The position numbers and the translations under genes were made by a program. Source: Mercenaria mercenaria (taxonomy: Eukaryota > Mollusca > Bivalvia > Venerida > Veneridae). Taken from it: a stretch of DNA of 64,000 nucleotides. The stretch lies in the NCBI RefSeq assembly GCF_021730395.1, contig NC_069371.1, positions 51,780,001 to 51,844,000 on the forward strand, given 5' to 3'. This document shows positions 34,837 to 46,172 of this stretch, in pieces. The notes under the pieces are model-generated. The model was not told where the DNA came from. It made no database searches and saw only the letters and a list, made by a program, of their open reading frames with translations. Each line of letters begins with the position of its first letter. Position 1 is the first letter of the stretch.

Positions 34837-35814
34837 TTAGGCCAACTCTGGAGGCATCTTTCTGACATAGAGCCGTTCCGTGTTGGTGGCGGCTCTTTGA
34901 AGAAGATCTCTCCATGGCTCACTGCGGATCTTGGCTACCTCAGCCGCGGTGTACCCCAAGGCAGCTGGTGTCGACCTTCGAAGGGCTGCACCAGGAACCG
35001 GAAAGTATGGAGCATCAGTCTCTAGGAGAATTCGTCCCGGATCAACATGCCTTATCCAATCCAACCTGTCATGGTCCCCAGGCTCCTTATATTTGGACAC
35101 CACCGAAGTGAAACCGAAGTACGTGCTTGGGTACTCCGCAATCCATCTCTCTGCTAGTGAGCGACTGCCCGTAAAGCAATGGCAGTGGATAAGGTGTTCC
35201 CGTCCCACTGACCGATGCGCCTTCAGAATCATGAGGATAGTCAGCCATGCTTCGTCGGATTCCGTCCCCACACTCCTGCAATGTAACACTAGGACATGGT
35301 TTGGTCCTAAGCAATCTAACGCCTTCTCCAGATTCAACATCTGGGTATACCACTGATTTGGTGGCTCATTGCGCTCCAAGCCAACTTCCCCTAGAGCAAC
35401 CACTTCGGGCATATTCAGGCGATCCCTGAACCGTCTCCAGTCCTCTTCAGTCCTAACCGTAAATGGTTTGCCTAGTAAATAGTGCCTGAACTGTCTTGTA
35501 AAACGAACCACCGCCAGAAGTTCTTTCCTGGTTGTACAATACCGACGTTGCTCCTTTGTTAGAGCAAAGCTGCCATAGGCGATGACTTTTTCCATGCCTT
35601 GCTGCACTTGAATGAGTTCAGCTCCGATTGCATAATTAGAGGCATCAGTGTCTAGAATGAATTCATCTTTGAGATTCGGCAACGCTAATACAGGTGGTGA
35701 AATGAGAGCTTGTTTTAGAAACTCAAATGCTTCCGCCTGTTTCTCAGTCCACTCGAATTGTTTTTTCCGAGTGACAGCATAAAGAGGTTCGGCAATTTGT
35801 GAAAAGTTTTTCAC
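34837..35814 (-). CDS. LTR element: RNase H part followed by TatD-type metal nuclease region
   Basis: The first third is Ty3/gypsy RNase H (LDTDASNYAIGAELIQ, RRYCTTRKELLAVV). It is followed in the same open stretch by a region matching TatD/TATDN deoxyribonucleases: VALGEVGLE, LVLHCR, HCHCFTGS, RILLETDAPYFPVP, AAEVAKIR and NTERLY. These carry Glu, His, His and Asp ligands of the TatD metal centre. TatD enzymes are 3'-5' DNA exonucleases of the amidohydrolase fold. The copy is part of a broken element, so activity is not implied. Confidence 0.8.
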   Translation of the reverse strand: MKNFSQIAEPLYAVTRKKQFEWTEKQAEAFEFLKQALISPPVLALPNLKDEFILDTDASNYAIGAELIQVQQGMEKVIAYGSFALTKEQRRYCTTRKELLAVVRFTRQFRHYLLGKPFTVRTEEDWRRFRDRLNMPEVVALGEVGLERNEPPNQWYTQMLNLEKALDCLGPNHVLVLHCRSVGTESDEAWLTILMILKAHRSVGREHLIHCHCFTGSRSLAERWIAEYPSTYFGFTSVVSKYKEPGDHDRLDWIRHVDPGRILLETDAPYFPVPGAALRRSTPAALGYTAAEVAKIRSEPWRDLLQRAATNTERLYVRKMPPELA

Positions 35815-35817
35815 AAA

Positions 35818-37956
35818 TCACCTGTGGTAATTGGCCAGCCCCATGAATCTCTCTACCTCCTTGGCTGATTTTGGAGGTGGCCAATCTTTCACTACTTGGA
35901 TGTCAGTGTCGGACATCTGCAAGGAATCACCTGTAACTCTACGCCCCAGAAACTCAACCTCCTTCTGAAACAATGAACATTTCTTGGGTTTTAGTGTTAA
36001 CCCATACTGTTTGAACCTCTCCAGGACCTCCCTCAAGTTTTGGAGGTGATCCTGGAAGCTCGACCCTAGCACTAAAATATCATCTAGGAATGCCAAGACG
36101 ATCTTCCATGACAAACCACGCAATACAAGATTCATGACACGCGCATATGTGGCTGGAGCTCCGCAAAGTCCAAAACCCATACGCACATGTTCATACAATC
36201 CGTACTTAGTGATGAATGCCGTTTTCTTCCGGTCTTCTTCCCGGATAGGCACTTGCCAGTACGCAGAATTGGCATCTAGTTTAGAAAACCAAACACTACC
36301 AGCCAGCGTATCTAGGCAGTCATCCACTAGAGGTAATGGGAAGACATCTTTGGTTGAGGATGCATTCAAAGCTCTGAAGTCCAGGCACCAACGAACTGAG
36401 CCATCGCGCTTTCTGATGAGAACTGGTGTCGATGCCCAATCAGATGTGGACTCTTGAATAACTCCAGCTTTGAGCATTTTTTGCAAGTGAGCTTCCTCTT
36501 CCCCCGCAAAACATGCAGGTGTGCGGCGCAACCTTTGTTTTGTAGGTTTAGCATCACCTGTATCTATTGTGTGCTCAATAGCATCAAAATGACCTAGATC
36601 AAATTCGTCTTTGGCAAAGACATCCTGATATTCAGTCAGGATTTCCTCAAGTTCTGAACTTTGTTCCTTGTTTAAGCGTTGGCTTGCTTCTTCCCAGACG
36701 GATTTTAAATGCTCTGGGATACCAGTTTTGATATCCTGTTCTACACCTTGGTGTTTATCTGTCTCTTTTTCTGAGACCTCACCTACCTGATAGACCCGTA
36801 CCCCCTCCGCAGACTCCTCAGCCAGAGTGTCAGATATGGCATATGCCTTGCCTAAATCCTTTCCCTTTTTGACTAATCGATACCTGTCTCCCGGATTAAT
36901 TAAACATACCATGGGATCTGATTTTCCATTTCTTACAACTCTAGGGGCAAGAAATCCCAAGTTTTCATCTGGTTCAATGACATAATCAGGTAGTGGTGTT
37001 TCCATTTTACACTGTACTCGTACTACAGAATGAGGAGGTACCACCACGCGCTTAGCAACAGTAACTCTAGCAACCTGGGGCTTGTCCCCATATGATGCCT
37101 CATCAAGCGCTATCCTCATGCCATCAAAATGCAGCACACCCCTACCCATATCAAGAACAGCTTGACCCCTTCTTAAGATGTCGATACCAAATAGCATATC
37201 TTGCTCAATGGGACCTACGTATAAGGTCTCTTTGTACCAACGTGTCCCTATCCTGATTTTGAAAGGACCTGCAATGAAACCAGACATAGCCATTTCTCTC
37301 CCAGCAGTTAGAAGTTTCACAACCTTAATTTTTGGTGGAGGATTTTTCAGGGAATTGTAAACAGAGTCAGATATTATAGTGACTTGGGCAGCAGTATCTA
37401 CAACTGCCGAAAGTTGACGGTCGTTGAGTTGAATTGGCATGGAAAATTCAGATGCTGACTTTATTTGACATACAAGTACTTCTTCTACCCCTTGTCCACC
37501 ATTAGGAACTGAAAAGTCCTGTTTTGGCACTTGGTTTTGTTGGGGACCCTGGTGTCGAGTATCAACTGTACTGGTCAAAACCGGATTTTCGGATGCCATG
37601 TCGTCGGGTTTTCCCTTATTGCTTTGTTTTTGCAATTGATCACTTTGGGTACCATGCTGTCGGGGGTTGTCTGTATTCTTAAGAATGCTATTGTCTGATA
37701 CCAAACTACTTTGAGTCGGTGGAGAACCTGTTTGGCCAAGTTTTTGGCACTGGTTGTTGAAGGTACCATACTCTTGAGTGTTGACTGTAGCTGAAAAAAT
37801 GTTGTGATTTGGTGTGTCCTTGCTGTTAAGATGAATAGGACTTAGTTTTTGACCTTGGTTTTCAAGATGGCCATGATGTTGAGGTGCTACTGTATCAAAA
37901 AAATTATCTACGTATGTATCCGTATTGTTAAAATGATCATTGCATGGTTTTTGCAA
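35818..37956 (-). CDS. LTR element: protease and reverse transcriptase
   Basis: A polar Gln/Asn-rich N-terminal stretch, then a retroviral-type aspartic protease (LSAVVDTAAQVTIIS) and a Ty3/gypsy reverse transcriptase: RKRDGSVRWCLDFRALN, FSKLDANSAYWQVPI, FGLCGAPATYARVM, and the active-site FLDDIL in place of the commoner YIDDIL. Confidence 0.9.
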   Translation of the reverse strand: MQKPCNDHFNNTDTYVDNFFDTVAPQHHGHLENQGQKLSPIHLNSKDTPNHNIFSATVNTQEYGTFNNQCQKLGQTGSPPTQSSLVSDNSILKNTDNPRQHGTQSDQLQKQSNKGKPDDMASENPVLTSTVDTRHQGPQQNQVPKQDFSVPNGGQGVEEVLVCQIKSASEFSMPIQLNDRQLSAVVDTAAQVTIISDSVYNSLKNPPPKIKVVKLLTAGREMAMSGFIAGPFKIRIGTRWYKETLYVGPIEQDMLFGIDILRRGQAVLDMGRGVLHFDGMRIALDEASYGDKPQVARVTVAKRVVVPPHSVVRVQCKMETPLPDYVIEPDENLGFLAPRVVRNGKSDPMVCLINPGDRYRLVKKGKDLGKAYAISDTLAEESAEGVRVYQVGEVSEKETDKHQGVEQDIKTGIPEHLKSVWEEASQRLNKEQSSELEEILTEYQDVFAKDEFDLGHFDAIEHTIDTGDAKPTKQRLRRTPACFAGEEEAHLQKMLKAGVIQESTSDWASTPVLIRKRDGSVRWCLDFRALNASSTKDVFPLPLVDDCLDTLAGSVWFSKLDANSAYWQVPIREEDRKKTAFITKYGLYEHVRMGFGLCGAPATYARVMNLVLRGLSWKIVLAFLDDILVLGSSFQDHLQNLREVLERFKQYGLTLKPKKCSLFQKEVEFLGRRVTGDSLQMSDTDIQVVKDWPPPKSAKEVERFMGLANYHR

Positions 37957-38059
37957 TGAGTCCCCTGGGTACCAAGCTCCCGAAGTTCAACTGTACTGTT
38001 TTTTAACTGTTCCCTGTTAACTGACACTTGGACCTGGCATGTGAGCGGATTGGACAGGC

Positions 38060-39175
38060 CTAATTCTGAGGATTGGGTCGGGGTTCGGCCGTACTGCCCG
38101 ACCCCTTGGAGTTTAACTGTACATTGCGTTTTGGGCAATTTCGTCTAAAATGACCTTGTTCACCACAGTAAAAACAACCACTTGACCGCGATGGTCGACC
38201 TCTCCCTCGCCCCCTGTTTTCCAGGATTGCTTTCTGGAGACGTTCCTCCAGATCCTTAAGGGCCTTCATAAATTCTGGCTCTTGCGGTGGCTTGGAAGGT
38301 TTTTGAAAAACTTGGTTTACAGTAAACAGGTCATCATCTGATTCGGTACGCCGTTTTTGGCGATCAGCCTTAGACTTACCGTACATTGCTGTGTGTACTT
38401 GCTGATACTTACGGACCAGCTGGATAGCATGTTGCACGGTATGCGGTTCTTGCATACAGACATGGTGCCCTGCATCTTTATCAACCATACCCTGGCAAAA
38501 ACGATTAACGGCCTGTTCAGTGCAGAACTTATCCGGAAGATCCTTGTACGCTCGGGCAGCCAAAGTCAGAACTCGGTCTGCCCAGTCTTCCAATGACTCA
38601 CCCTGGTTTTGGGTGGCTTGCTGAAATCTTACCTGAGCAGCAGCCGGCACTTCGCGTTCACCAAAGCGGTCTCCCAGCTTTTTCAATAAAGCACCAAAAG
38701 TCAAAGGTTCTGACCTATCGCTGATTATCGCATAGTAATCAAGCGCTTTTCCCTTTAGGCTCCAGCAGAGGCAGTTTAGGCACTCTTGCTCGGTCCAGTC
38801 ATACGCCTTTGCATACCTGGTAAATTGCATTTTAAAAGCCTTCCAGTTACCTTTCCCATCATAGGTTAGATTCTTTGGAAGAGTAACAACTGAACGTTTC
38901 GGCTTTTGTTTAACCGAACCTTCAGTTTTCGGTTTGCGTGATGGCTTGGATCGGTGCAATTTCCTTGAGCTGTCATCATCAGAGCTACTTTGATCAGTTT
39001 CAGTAAAATCATCAGAAGGAAAATCACTTACCTTATCCGGGCCAGTAGGTAGTTGGTAATATTGAGAGGATTTAGCCGAGTAGACCTGTTTGGTTTCACA
39101 GTCAGGATTTTTTACCTGTTCTGGGCCCGCCTGTTTAGACAAATCTTCCATCATGCCCTCTTTTCCCTCCTTCAA
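38060..39175 (-). CDS. LTR element: gag with zinc knuckle
   Basis: About 370 residues. The capsid-like part has YDGKGNWKAFKMQFTRYA, LKGKALDYY and RFGEREVPA, a pattern typical of Ty3/gypsy gag. The C-terminal knuckle is CFYCGEQGHFRRNCPK (CX2CX4HX4C) after an Arg/Gly-rich stretch. Confidence 0.85.
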   Translation of the reverse strand: MKEGKEGMMEDLSKQAGPEQVKNPDCETKQVYSAKSSQYYQLPTGPDKVSDFPSDDFTETDQSSSDDDSSRKLHRSKPSRKPKTEGSVKQKPKRSVVTLPKNLTYDGKGNWKAFKMQFTRYAKAYDWTEQECLNCLCWSLKGKALDYYAIISDRSEPLTFGALLKKLGDRFGEREVPAAAQVRFQQATQNQGESLEDWADRVLTLAARAYKDLPDKFCTEQAVNRFCQGMVDKDAGHHVCMQEPHTVQHAIQLVRKYQQVHTAMYGKSKADRQKRRTESDDDLFTVNQVFQKPSKPPQEPEFMKALKDLEERLQKAILENRGRGRGRPSRSSGCFYCGEQGHFRRNCPKRNVQLNSKGSGSTAEPRPNPQN

Positions 39176-39209
39176 CAGTTTACGGGCTGAAGCGAGAACT
39201 GTCAGTATA

Positions 39210-39560
39210 TCACCGTAAAGGGTGGGGTATCTTTAGACCCCGGCGGGAATGGACATGCATTTCCCCCCTTGAAAATTCATCAGAATCCTCAAGGTCTGAG
39301 CTTTCCGCCTTAATTTGGGCTAGTTTAGCATTTTTGGTAAAATCTATTTGGCTCAATACCTCTTCTGAAAAAGACCTACGGGCAATTGTTTCTAATACCT
39401 CTTTATTTAGGTTGCCGCTACTCTCCCGTACAGCAACAATTGCTGAAGCCAACTTGAATTTTATACCAGGTATTTGTATTAATTGTTCCACAGAAGCAAA
39501 GTTTATTGCCACTGGCCCCCAAGGAAGATTACTAGGCTGATTGTCCATGTTTAGGGACAT
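39210..39560 (-). CDS. LTR element: small region with ComEA-like helix-hairpin-helix
   Basis: The first coding part after the 5' LTR. INFASVEQLIQIPGIKFKLA and AIVAVRESSGNL follow the ComEA-type pattern (INxAxxxxLxxLPGIGxxxAxxIxxxR), a non-specific DNA-binding hairpin. An acidic stretch follows (SSDLEDSDE). Such a domain is not a standard LTR-element part. The role could be nucleic-acid binding in the particle; that is inference. Confidence 0.6.
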   Translation of the reverse strand: MSLNMDNQPSNLPWGPVAINFASVEQLIQIPGIKFKLASAIVAVRESSGNLNKEVLETIARRSFSEEVLSQIDFTKNAKLAQIKAESSDLEDSDEFSRGEMHVHSRRGLKIPHPLR

Positions 39561-39897
39561 TCGTAAACTTACACAAATAAATTAAACAATTGAAAGTGCT
39601 GTATTTCCACGAAACGGATGTTTACACTATGCAAACTATCGGAAAAAGGTTAGTTTCCGGTGAGCATGCGCAGACGTTTCACCAAACAAAAATTGCCTAA
39701 AATCGTTTAATTTAGACAAATCTACGATGAAACCAATCCTACAATGATGTTGTAACACTGCTCGAGCGATCCAAATCAGGTTCGAAGTACTACAGGGTTT
39801 TTTTGAATGCACTGGTGCTGCGCTGTATTGCGCAATAGGGAACGTGGTAGCGTCTTCGAAGATCGGCGATTCTGAGCTTTTTAACCGCTGCCACCAG

Positions 39898-40121
39898 TGT
39901 TGAACCCGCTACAACCCTTACAATGGACTAATATAAAGTATATAATAACTTACCAACTTTGTCGAGCGCTGAATACCTTCTAGAATGAAGTAATTTGTGT
40001 AACGTTCTGCCAATAGTTTTTTCAATATGGCGGCCTCCTAAGTCAGAGGGCGATCCCAGCATCCTTTACGTCAGCCAGCAGTTTCGCGGGCGACACACAT
40101 GAGTGATCCGCGTCTACTACA
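39898..40121 (-). repeat. 5' LTR (element on minus strand)
   Basis: 224 bp. One visible difference from the other LTR, near the outer end. Confidence 0.95.
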
Positions 40122-40440
40122 ATATCATTAGATAGAATTTAAGATATCTGAAATTTATTTAATGATATAATGAATAGATTTAGTAGTATAACAAAATCGA
40201 TTTATTTATTGATATCCTTAATTCTATTTAATGATATCCTGAACCCTTTTTTTAAATATTCATTAATTGATATCATAAAATTAAATTTAAGATACAAAGG
40301 ATATCGTGAATTTCAAATGATCGAATAACAGGTATTTATAAATCATTTCATGATAATGCTTTAATGATATCTAATATGATAAATGTTTTTTGGTATCTAT
40401 AAATGAATTAATGATATCAAAAAAGAATTTGTGTAGTATG
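40122..40440. repeat. AATGATATC-rich tract, target of the LTR element
   Basis: AATGATATC, TTAATGATATC and GATATCATAA recur every ~15-40 bp. Similar sequence flanks the other LTR at 34260-34356. Confidence 0.65.
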
Positions 40441-41620
40441 TGTGAATTGATCGGGTTTTCCATAAATAGGAAGTATTAGGTTACTGGCTTACAATTATCA
40501 AATTTATTAGACATGTTGAAGGAAAGACACAAGATGAGGCTCTTCCGAAACTTAAATTTAGATTAAAAGACATTTTTAATCAAACTTACCCGCCAAATAA
40601 GTATGCGTCTGTCTTGTGGGCTTACTTTGCCATGCATGGCTCTATAGCTGTGTTTGTGGTGTTCTATGCTTCTGGGAAATATACCCTTATACCTTTTATA
40701 CAATAGTTTAAAAATTAATACTCCGCTAATATGTGTTGCCAATACATAGCCTAGCTTGTAAATGTCTGGTAAATTAACTAAATTAGATCTGAAAAAGGGT
40801 TGAAGTTGATAAATGAGTGAATTCATATGATAGCATTATTTGATTTTTTTGAAATTGTGAAAACTTATCAACAGCATATTGTTCTAAGCGTAGACTAAAT
40901 TTTTATTCAGTATTTCTTACTATTTTCACCCGTTAACACCAGCTCTAACAGTTTCACTAGTACCTATGCCACATGTAAAACATGTAAAACATCTAGAGTT
41001 CAACCGATGAAATGTATTTCGATCTTACCCGGAATCAAACAGATTCCCCTCTTTGTCACAGGTACCGGCCCGGTATGATTTCTCCTTCTTTGCTGTATAG
41101 TAGAATAAGTAGGTTTGGACATACACTGTGAATTTCACAACAAAATTTCAGCAGCGGCAGCTCTGTATTTCTAACGTTTATCACTATCCAAGTCAATCAA
41201 GACTAGAAAACAACTGTCATAAACAATGAACTTTTTTAATACACTACAATGTTTACAATCACTGTTTACATTTCCATACACATCAGTCAAGGTCATCTGG
41301 TCAAGCGTCCGCATAGAAATGTATTCTTGTAGAAAACAGACGAAACAACTATTACAGACATCAGAAATTACAAAAAATGTACACAATGTCAATAAACACA
41401 TTTAAAATGTTAGCAATCACAATAGGGATGGCTTCAAATTGAAGACATCACAATTTCAAAGAACTGCTTCCTAGGATACAACGACCCGGAAGTACTTCAA
41501 TACTGGGGTGACACAAACAGATAGAAAGACCGAATATATCATGCTGAAACACATGTGCCTTTGTTTACTTTGTTGTTGACTAAAATGACCGACAGTAACA
41601 TAATTTCTGAGTTTAATGTC
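40441..41620. other. Intergenic, no gene recognised
   Basis: An 87-codon minus-strand frame (40826-40563) resembles nothing I know. Confidence 0.45.
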
Positions 41621-43847
41621 AGAACAGAACAGAACAGAACATCTCTTTTATTCTCTCAAACATGTACAAAACATGCAATATGAGGTATTTACAACAATAA
41701 TACATGTAAACGAGGCTGCAATACAAAATCACATTTATACATTTATATGTGGTTTTCATTTATAAAAATCGGACATTTTCAACATTTTAAGAAAATAATG
41801 TATCAAATAATACCGAATACAGAAAAAATGAATATATTTAGCTACATTCTTATATTCCGCAATATTATCATGACAAACTTACACAATTTCTGAAATTCTG
41901 AGTTATTCTTGGTACAAATAAGTTTTTCCAATTTAAACATGTTTGGTCGTCTATAATAAATAGGTTTAATATATTGTCTTCTTTCATTTGTAAATTGATC
42001 ACATTCGAAAAGGTAGTGAAATTCGTCCCCGATTTTGTTTCTACATGAATTACATAAACGTTCATTTCATGGTATTCTTGTCCAGTTTCCCGTTTCTATT
42101 GGTAACCTATGATTTCTTGTTCTAAATTTAATCATGTTATATAGTGAAGAGTTTTGTAAATTTGATAAGTACAGTTCGATTCCAAATGATCTTTTGAATA
42201 CACGGTAAAACGTACTGTTACTAGAGTTATCTACTTGAGAATACCAGTTATTCAAAAATAAATCATTTAGTTTTTGTTTTACTGCTAACTTTAACCATTT
42301 TGAATTTGAAAAAGTATGTTCATTCCATATATTTATGAAACCACATTTTGTCAAAATTGATTTAACATTATAAAGCCATGGGAATTTTACCATGAGAAGA
42401 CCATCAGGTATATTTTGGGAATATTGAAAAATACTTTTTATATACAAAATACGACAATTTCTTCGGTGTATCACCTTCTTCGATGGTACACATTTTTGAC
42501 CAAAATGAGATCATTCTTTCTTCGATATCTAATGATAATGGCTTACATCCTGTTTCACCATAAATAAAATAACTTGCGGTAGACCGTTTTAATTTCAGGA
42601 CATATTTTAAAAATTTTAGTTGGACCCTTTCTATTATCTCTATATTTCCAAATCCCCAAATTTCGGATCCATACAGAAGAATCGGTTTGATCGTTTTGTT
42701 AAAGAGATCTATTTGTAAATCTATTGGGAGGTTTAGACGGTTAGAGTTTCTTATTAGGCTGTACATTGCCCTAGTTGCTTGATTTGCAATGTTTTTTTTA
42801 CAATTAAAGAAAGACCCACTTCTGCTGAAATAAATACCAAGATATTTATACTCGTTTACTACATCTATTGTTTCGTTTTTATAAGTAAAGTTATAATTCG
42901 GTTGTCTACCTTTTGAGAAAACTACAATTTTAGTTTTTGTGGTATTTACCTTAAGTTTCCATGTATCGCAATATTATCCATAGGTATTTAATGCTTCTTG
43001 TAAATCTTTTGCAGTTTCTGCCATTATTACTGTATCGTCTGCGTAAAGCAAAATAAAAAGTTTTAGCAAATTATAAAGCTCATTTGTGTTTTGTTCATTT
43101 TGCAATAATATTCCTTGTACATTACTGTTATTCTGAAAAAAGTCTCTTAGGTCGTTTAAATATAATGAAAATAGCAAAGGTGACAAATTTTCACCTTGAC
43201 GTACTCCAATGATGCACGAGAAAAACTTTGTAAAATTTGAATTTACTTTTATACAAGACTTTATTCCATTATACATATTTCTTATTACTTTTAGACATTT
43301 TCCATTTATATTAGCATTTATTAATTTAATCCAGAGGCCATTTCTCCAAATTGTATCGAACGCTTTTTTTTAAATCTATAAATGCACAAAACATTTTTTT
43401 TCTGTTATTATTTAGATATTGAATAATATGTTGCAAAATAAAAAGATTATCTGTTGTTGAAAAACTTTTTCTGAATCCTGCCTGTGTATTATTTAAAATA
43501 TCATTTGATTCAACATAATCGGTTATTCTTTTGTTCAAAATACTCGTAAATACTTTCCCTAAACAACTTAACAATGTAATAGGTCGATAGTTTTCTGGCT
43601 TTGTAATGTCACACTTATTTTTATATATTGGGTTAATGATTCCTATTGTCCACTGTTCAGGAATGATTCCAGTATCGAAAATCAAGTTAAACAACTTAAC
43701 GTATATAGTTTTCATCAAAGGCAAAGATGCTTTTATTTGTTCATTTACTATTTTATCGTACCCACCGGCTTTGTTATTTTTTAACGATTTCACTGCCCAT
43801 TCTATCTCATTTTCACTAATAGGATTGTTTATATCCGCGTTAATGTA

Positions 43848-43888
<41 letters not shown>

Positions 43889-45150
43889 TATTATTATTAA
43901 TAATATTATTATTATTAGTGTTATAATTATTATCCTCACTGTAATTTATTTCTTTGAAAAAATTGTAAAGATCCGTTAATTCAGCTTCAGTTTTATTCGT
44001 GTTTTTTTCCGTTTAGGATTTTCCAATACTTTCTCGGGTCTTTACCTTTAACATCTCTTAATTTCTTAATGTTTGAGTGCTTATGTTTATTGTAAAACTG
44101 TTTCATTGTGATTTTATAAATAGATGCGTTTCGTTTAAGATTTTCTTTTGTTTCGTTACTTTTTCTTAATTTATAAAGATATTTTGCAGAATGAAAATTT
44201 TTCCTTGCCTTTTTACACTTCGGCCCGAACCAGGGGGCTGTTTTACTATTGTTGGTTTCCTTTTCATTATTAATTTTAGTATAGCCAAAGGCTTCACTTG
44301 CGGTATTTATAAATAGGGACGATATATCGTTAACTACTGTATCTACGCTCTATTGGTTAATATTAGTATCGTGTACAAAAATTTCAAGTGTATGCTGTAA
44401 ATGTTGTATTTTACATCTATCAATCTTATTAATAAATTCATTTGCCTTGTTTCTATCCCATAATTTAACTGACGGCTGTTCATCAGATTGAGCAGGAGTG
44501 GTATCAATTAAATTGAATCGTAGATTAAGTTCGACTGGGTTATGAACATCAGAGAGTAAAGGACAAAATTCCAATACTTGAAGAGACAACACATTTTTAA
44601 AGAGACTTGATGTACAAACATAGTAATCAACAACACTCGTTCCTTTACACGTGACCTTTCCAGGAATATCCCTAGTGGTTCTTCCATTTAAAATATACAT
44701 GTAATTTAGTTTTAGGAAATCAACAAGTTAATTTCCATAATTGTTAGAAATGTTATCGCTATTTATACGTGTTTTATTTACGTTTAAACACCTATCAAAC
44801 ATACTCATCTCTAGATTATATTCAGAGCAGAGTTCATCTAAGTTTTGACTTTCAAAAATTCTGTATCAAGTATTATGTAATCCTGTAAACTTTTGGATCT
44901 CGAATTAAAATCTCCAAATAAGCAAATGGTATCATATTTTCTTGAAAACATGTTCAATTCATTTTGAATTTCACAAAAAGAATTTTCCATAGAAAAATCA
45001 GAGTACTCTGGGGGAATATACACAATTCCACAGACTATATCGTTGTCTGTATTACATAGGGATTTTGATATTATAAACCACAAAGTCAATTTACTCTCGG
45101 TTTCCTTGATAACTATATGCTTATATATGTCCTTCAATATTTTTTACAAA
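41621..45150 (-). mobile_element. LINE (APE endonuclease type), 5'-truncated and broken
   Basis: Minus strand. The endonuclease remnant (45137-44350) reads IVCGIVYIPPEYSDFS, CLFGDFNSRS, TCKGTSVVDYYVC and LLSDVHNPV. The reverse transcriptase remnant (43793-42974) reads KNNKAGGYDKI, NYRPITLLSCLGKVF, TQAGFRKSFSTTDN, FCAFIDLKK, GVRQGENLSPLLFSLYLND and LLYADDTV. The C-terminal part (42766-42067) reads LLYGSEIWGFGN. The 3' end has AATAAA and a short (GTTCT)n tail (plus strand 41621-41657). Frames are interrupted several times, e.g. between 43326 and 43276 and around 44000, and an ATT microsatellite lies within. No ORF1 is seen. The clade is not assigned. Confidence 0.88.
43847..43925. repeat. (ATT)n microsatellite inside the LINE
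   Basis: About 25 ATT units with a few changes. Confidence 0.9.
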
Positions 45151-45953
45151 ATAGCCAATTGATGGTTTGCATTTCTAGAAGTTTAGGGACAGCTTGTAGA
45201 ACTACAGTTTTAAAGCCCCGTAAGGCTTTATACATGTATTTGATGTTGAAAACTGTTAAAACAGCTGTCCAAATAGACATTATTCATAATTTCTTGGTCA
45301 TGAAAACAAAACTTTCAATACTGTACATGACTTTATACAATTTTAGTAAAAAAAGGGATGTGATATAAAATGTATTTCAATAAAAAAATTATTTCTAGGT
45401 TAATAAGTATTCACACCTTTGATTTAACAAGAAGTTCATATTTCATGTTGATAACAAAAAATGTGGCAGCCACGATATCAAAAGAGACATTATGAGTCTT
45501 TAACTGTTACATGTTTAGTTCGTCTGTAAATATCCCGGATGATTCCCATTTGATAGGGATAAATATGATTCTGTGCCTCTCAAGGTTTAGGTTTTCCTCT
45601 CGTTATGGTAAATGTTCGCATATTCACTTGACTGTTTATGAAATATGATGTCAAAACACGATTCAAACCCTTGGGAAATCTACTTAAATCAGAAATGATA
45701 AACCACATTAGCAACCATTTGATGTCTATATGTTTGCTAATTAAAAATGATAACAAATCTGCCTAGAAAAATCAATAAGATTAATTTGAGTCTTGTAATA
45801 ACCTACCATTACGCATAAAGTTACGCATGTAATTATATACACAGTTTCATTTTACCAGCGATTCCAGTTCAGTAATTTGTATTTGAGTTTTTTACAAATA
45901 TTTACAAAAGTGTAATGTTAATGTTAGTGCATGCCTGTAAGGCTGATTCGAGG
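45151..45953. other. Upstream region of copy B
   Basis: Lies between the LINE's truncated 5' end and the copy B start codon. It should hold the copy B promoter and 5' UTR. Confidence 0.45.
45832..45858 (+). promoter_or_regulatory. Possible core promoter of copy B (weak)
   Basis: TTATATAC followed by CAGTTTCATTTT, resembling the box upstream of copy A. Transcript 5' ends would decide. Confidence 0.2.
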
Positions 45954-46172
45954 ATGAAATTATTTGCTTTGACGATTTTGTGCTTTGTTGACTTTTCTCT
46001 TAAAAACGTTTATGCGAAAGAGCTGAGACTTTTGGGGTTCATGCCAATGACTGGCGGTTGGAGTGGAGGTGGACCGTGTCTACAAGCCCTCCAGATGTCG
46101 CTCAACGATATAAATGCGCGCGAAGATATTCTTACAGATTTCGAGTTGAAGTTAGACTACATTAACACCAAG
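45954..46172 (+). CDS. Copy B exon 1: signal peptide and start of flytrap
   Basis: Residues 1-73, donor AAG|GTAAGG, phase 0. The leader MKLFALTILCFVDFSL is followed by ELRLLGFMPMTGGWSGGGPC. The GGW Trp matches the agonist-contacting Trp of GABBR1. Confidence 0.88.

Larger units (their letters stand above)
34357..40121 (-). mobile_element. Ty3/gypsy-type LTR retrotransposon with TatD and HhH regions
   Basis: A 5.77-kb element on the minus strand, bounded by two 224-bp LTRs that differ at one position by eye, so it is young. LTR ends are TG...CA, and an ATAT flanks both sides as a likely target duplication. Reading on the minus strand: a candidate primer site next to the 5' LTR (CTGGTGGCAGCGG), a small HhH-bearing region, gag with a CCHC zinc knuckle, aspartic protease, reverse transcriptase, RNase H, a TatD-type nuclease region, a purine-rich tract (GGGTTGGGAGGAG) and the 3' LTR. 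I recognise no integrase. The copy is not whole, with a few breaks. It is inserted in a tract rich in AATGATATC. Confidence 0.9.

Noticed and set aside
34623-36457. Plus-strand frames of 60-141 codons across the LTR element
   Set aside because: They are antisense shadows of the gag-pol parts on the minus strand.
40563-40826. 87-codon minus-strand frame between the LTR element and the LINE
   Set aside because: No motif, no splice or family support; composition is like the surrounding non-coding DNA.
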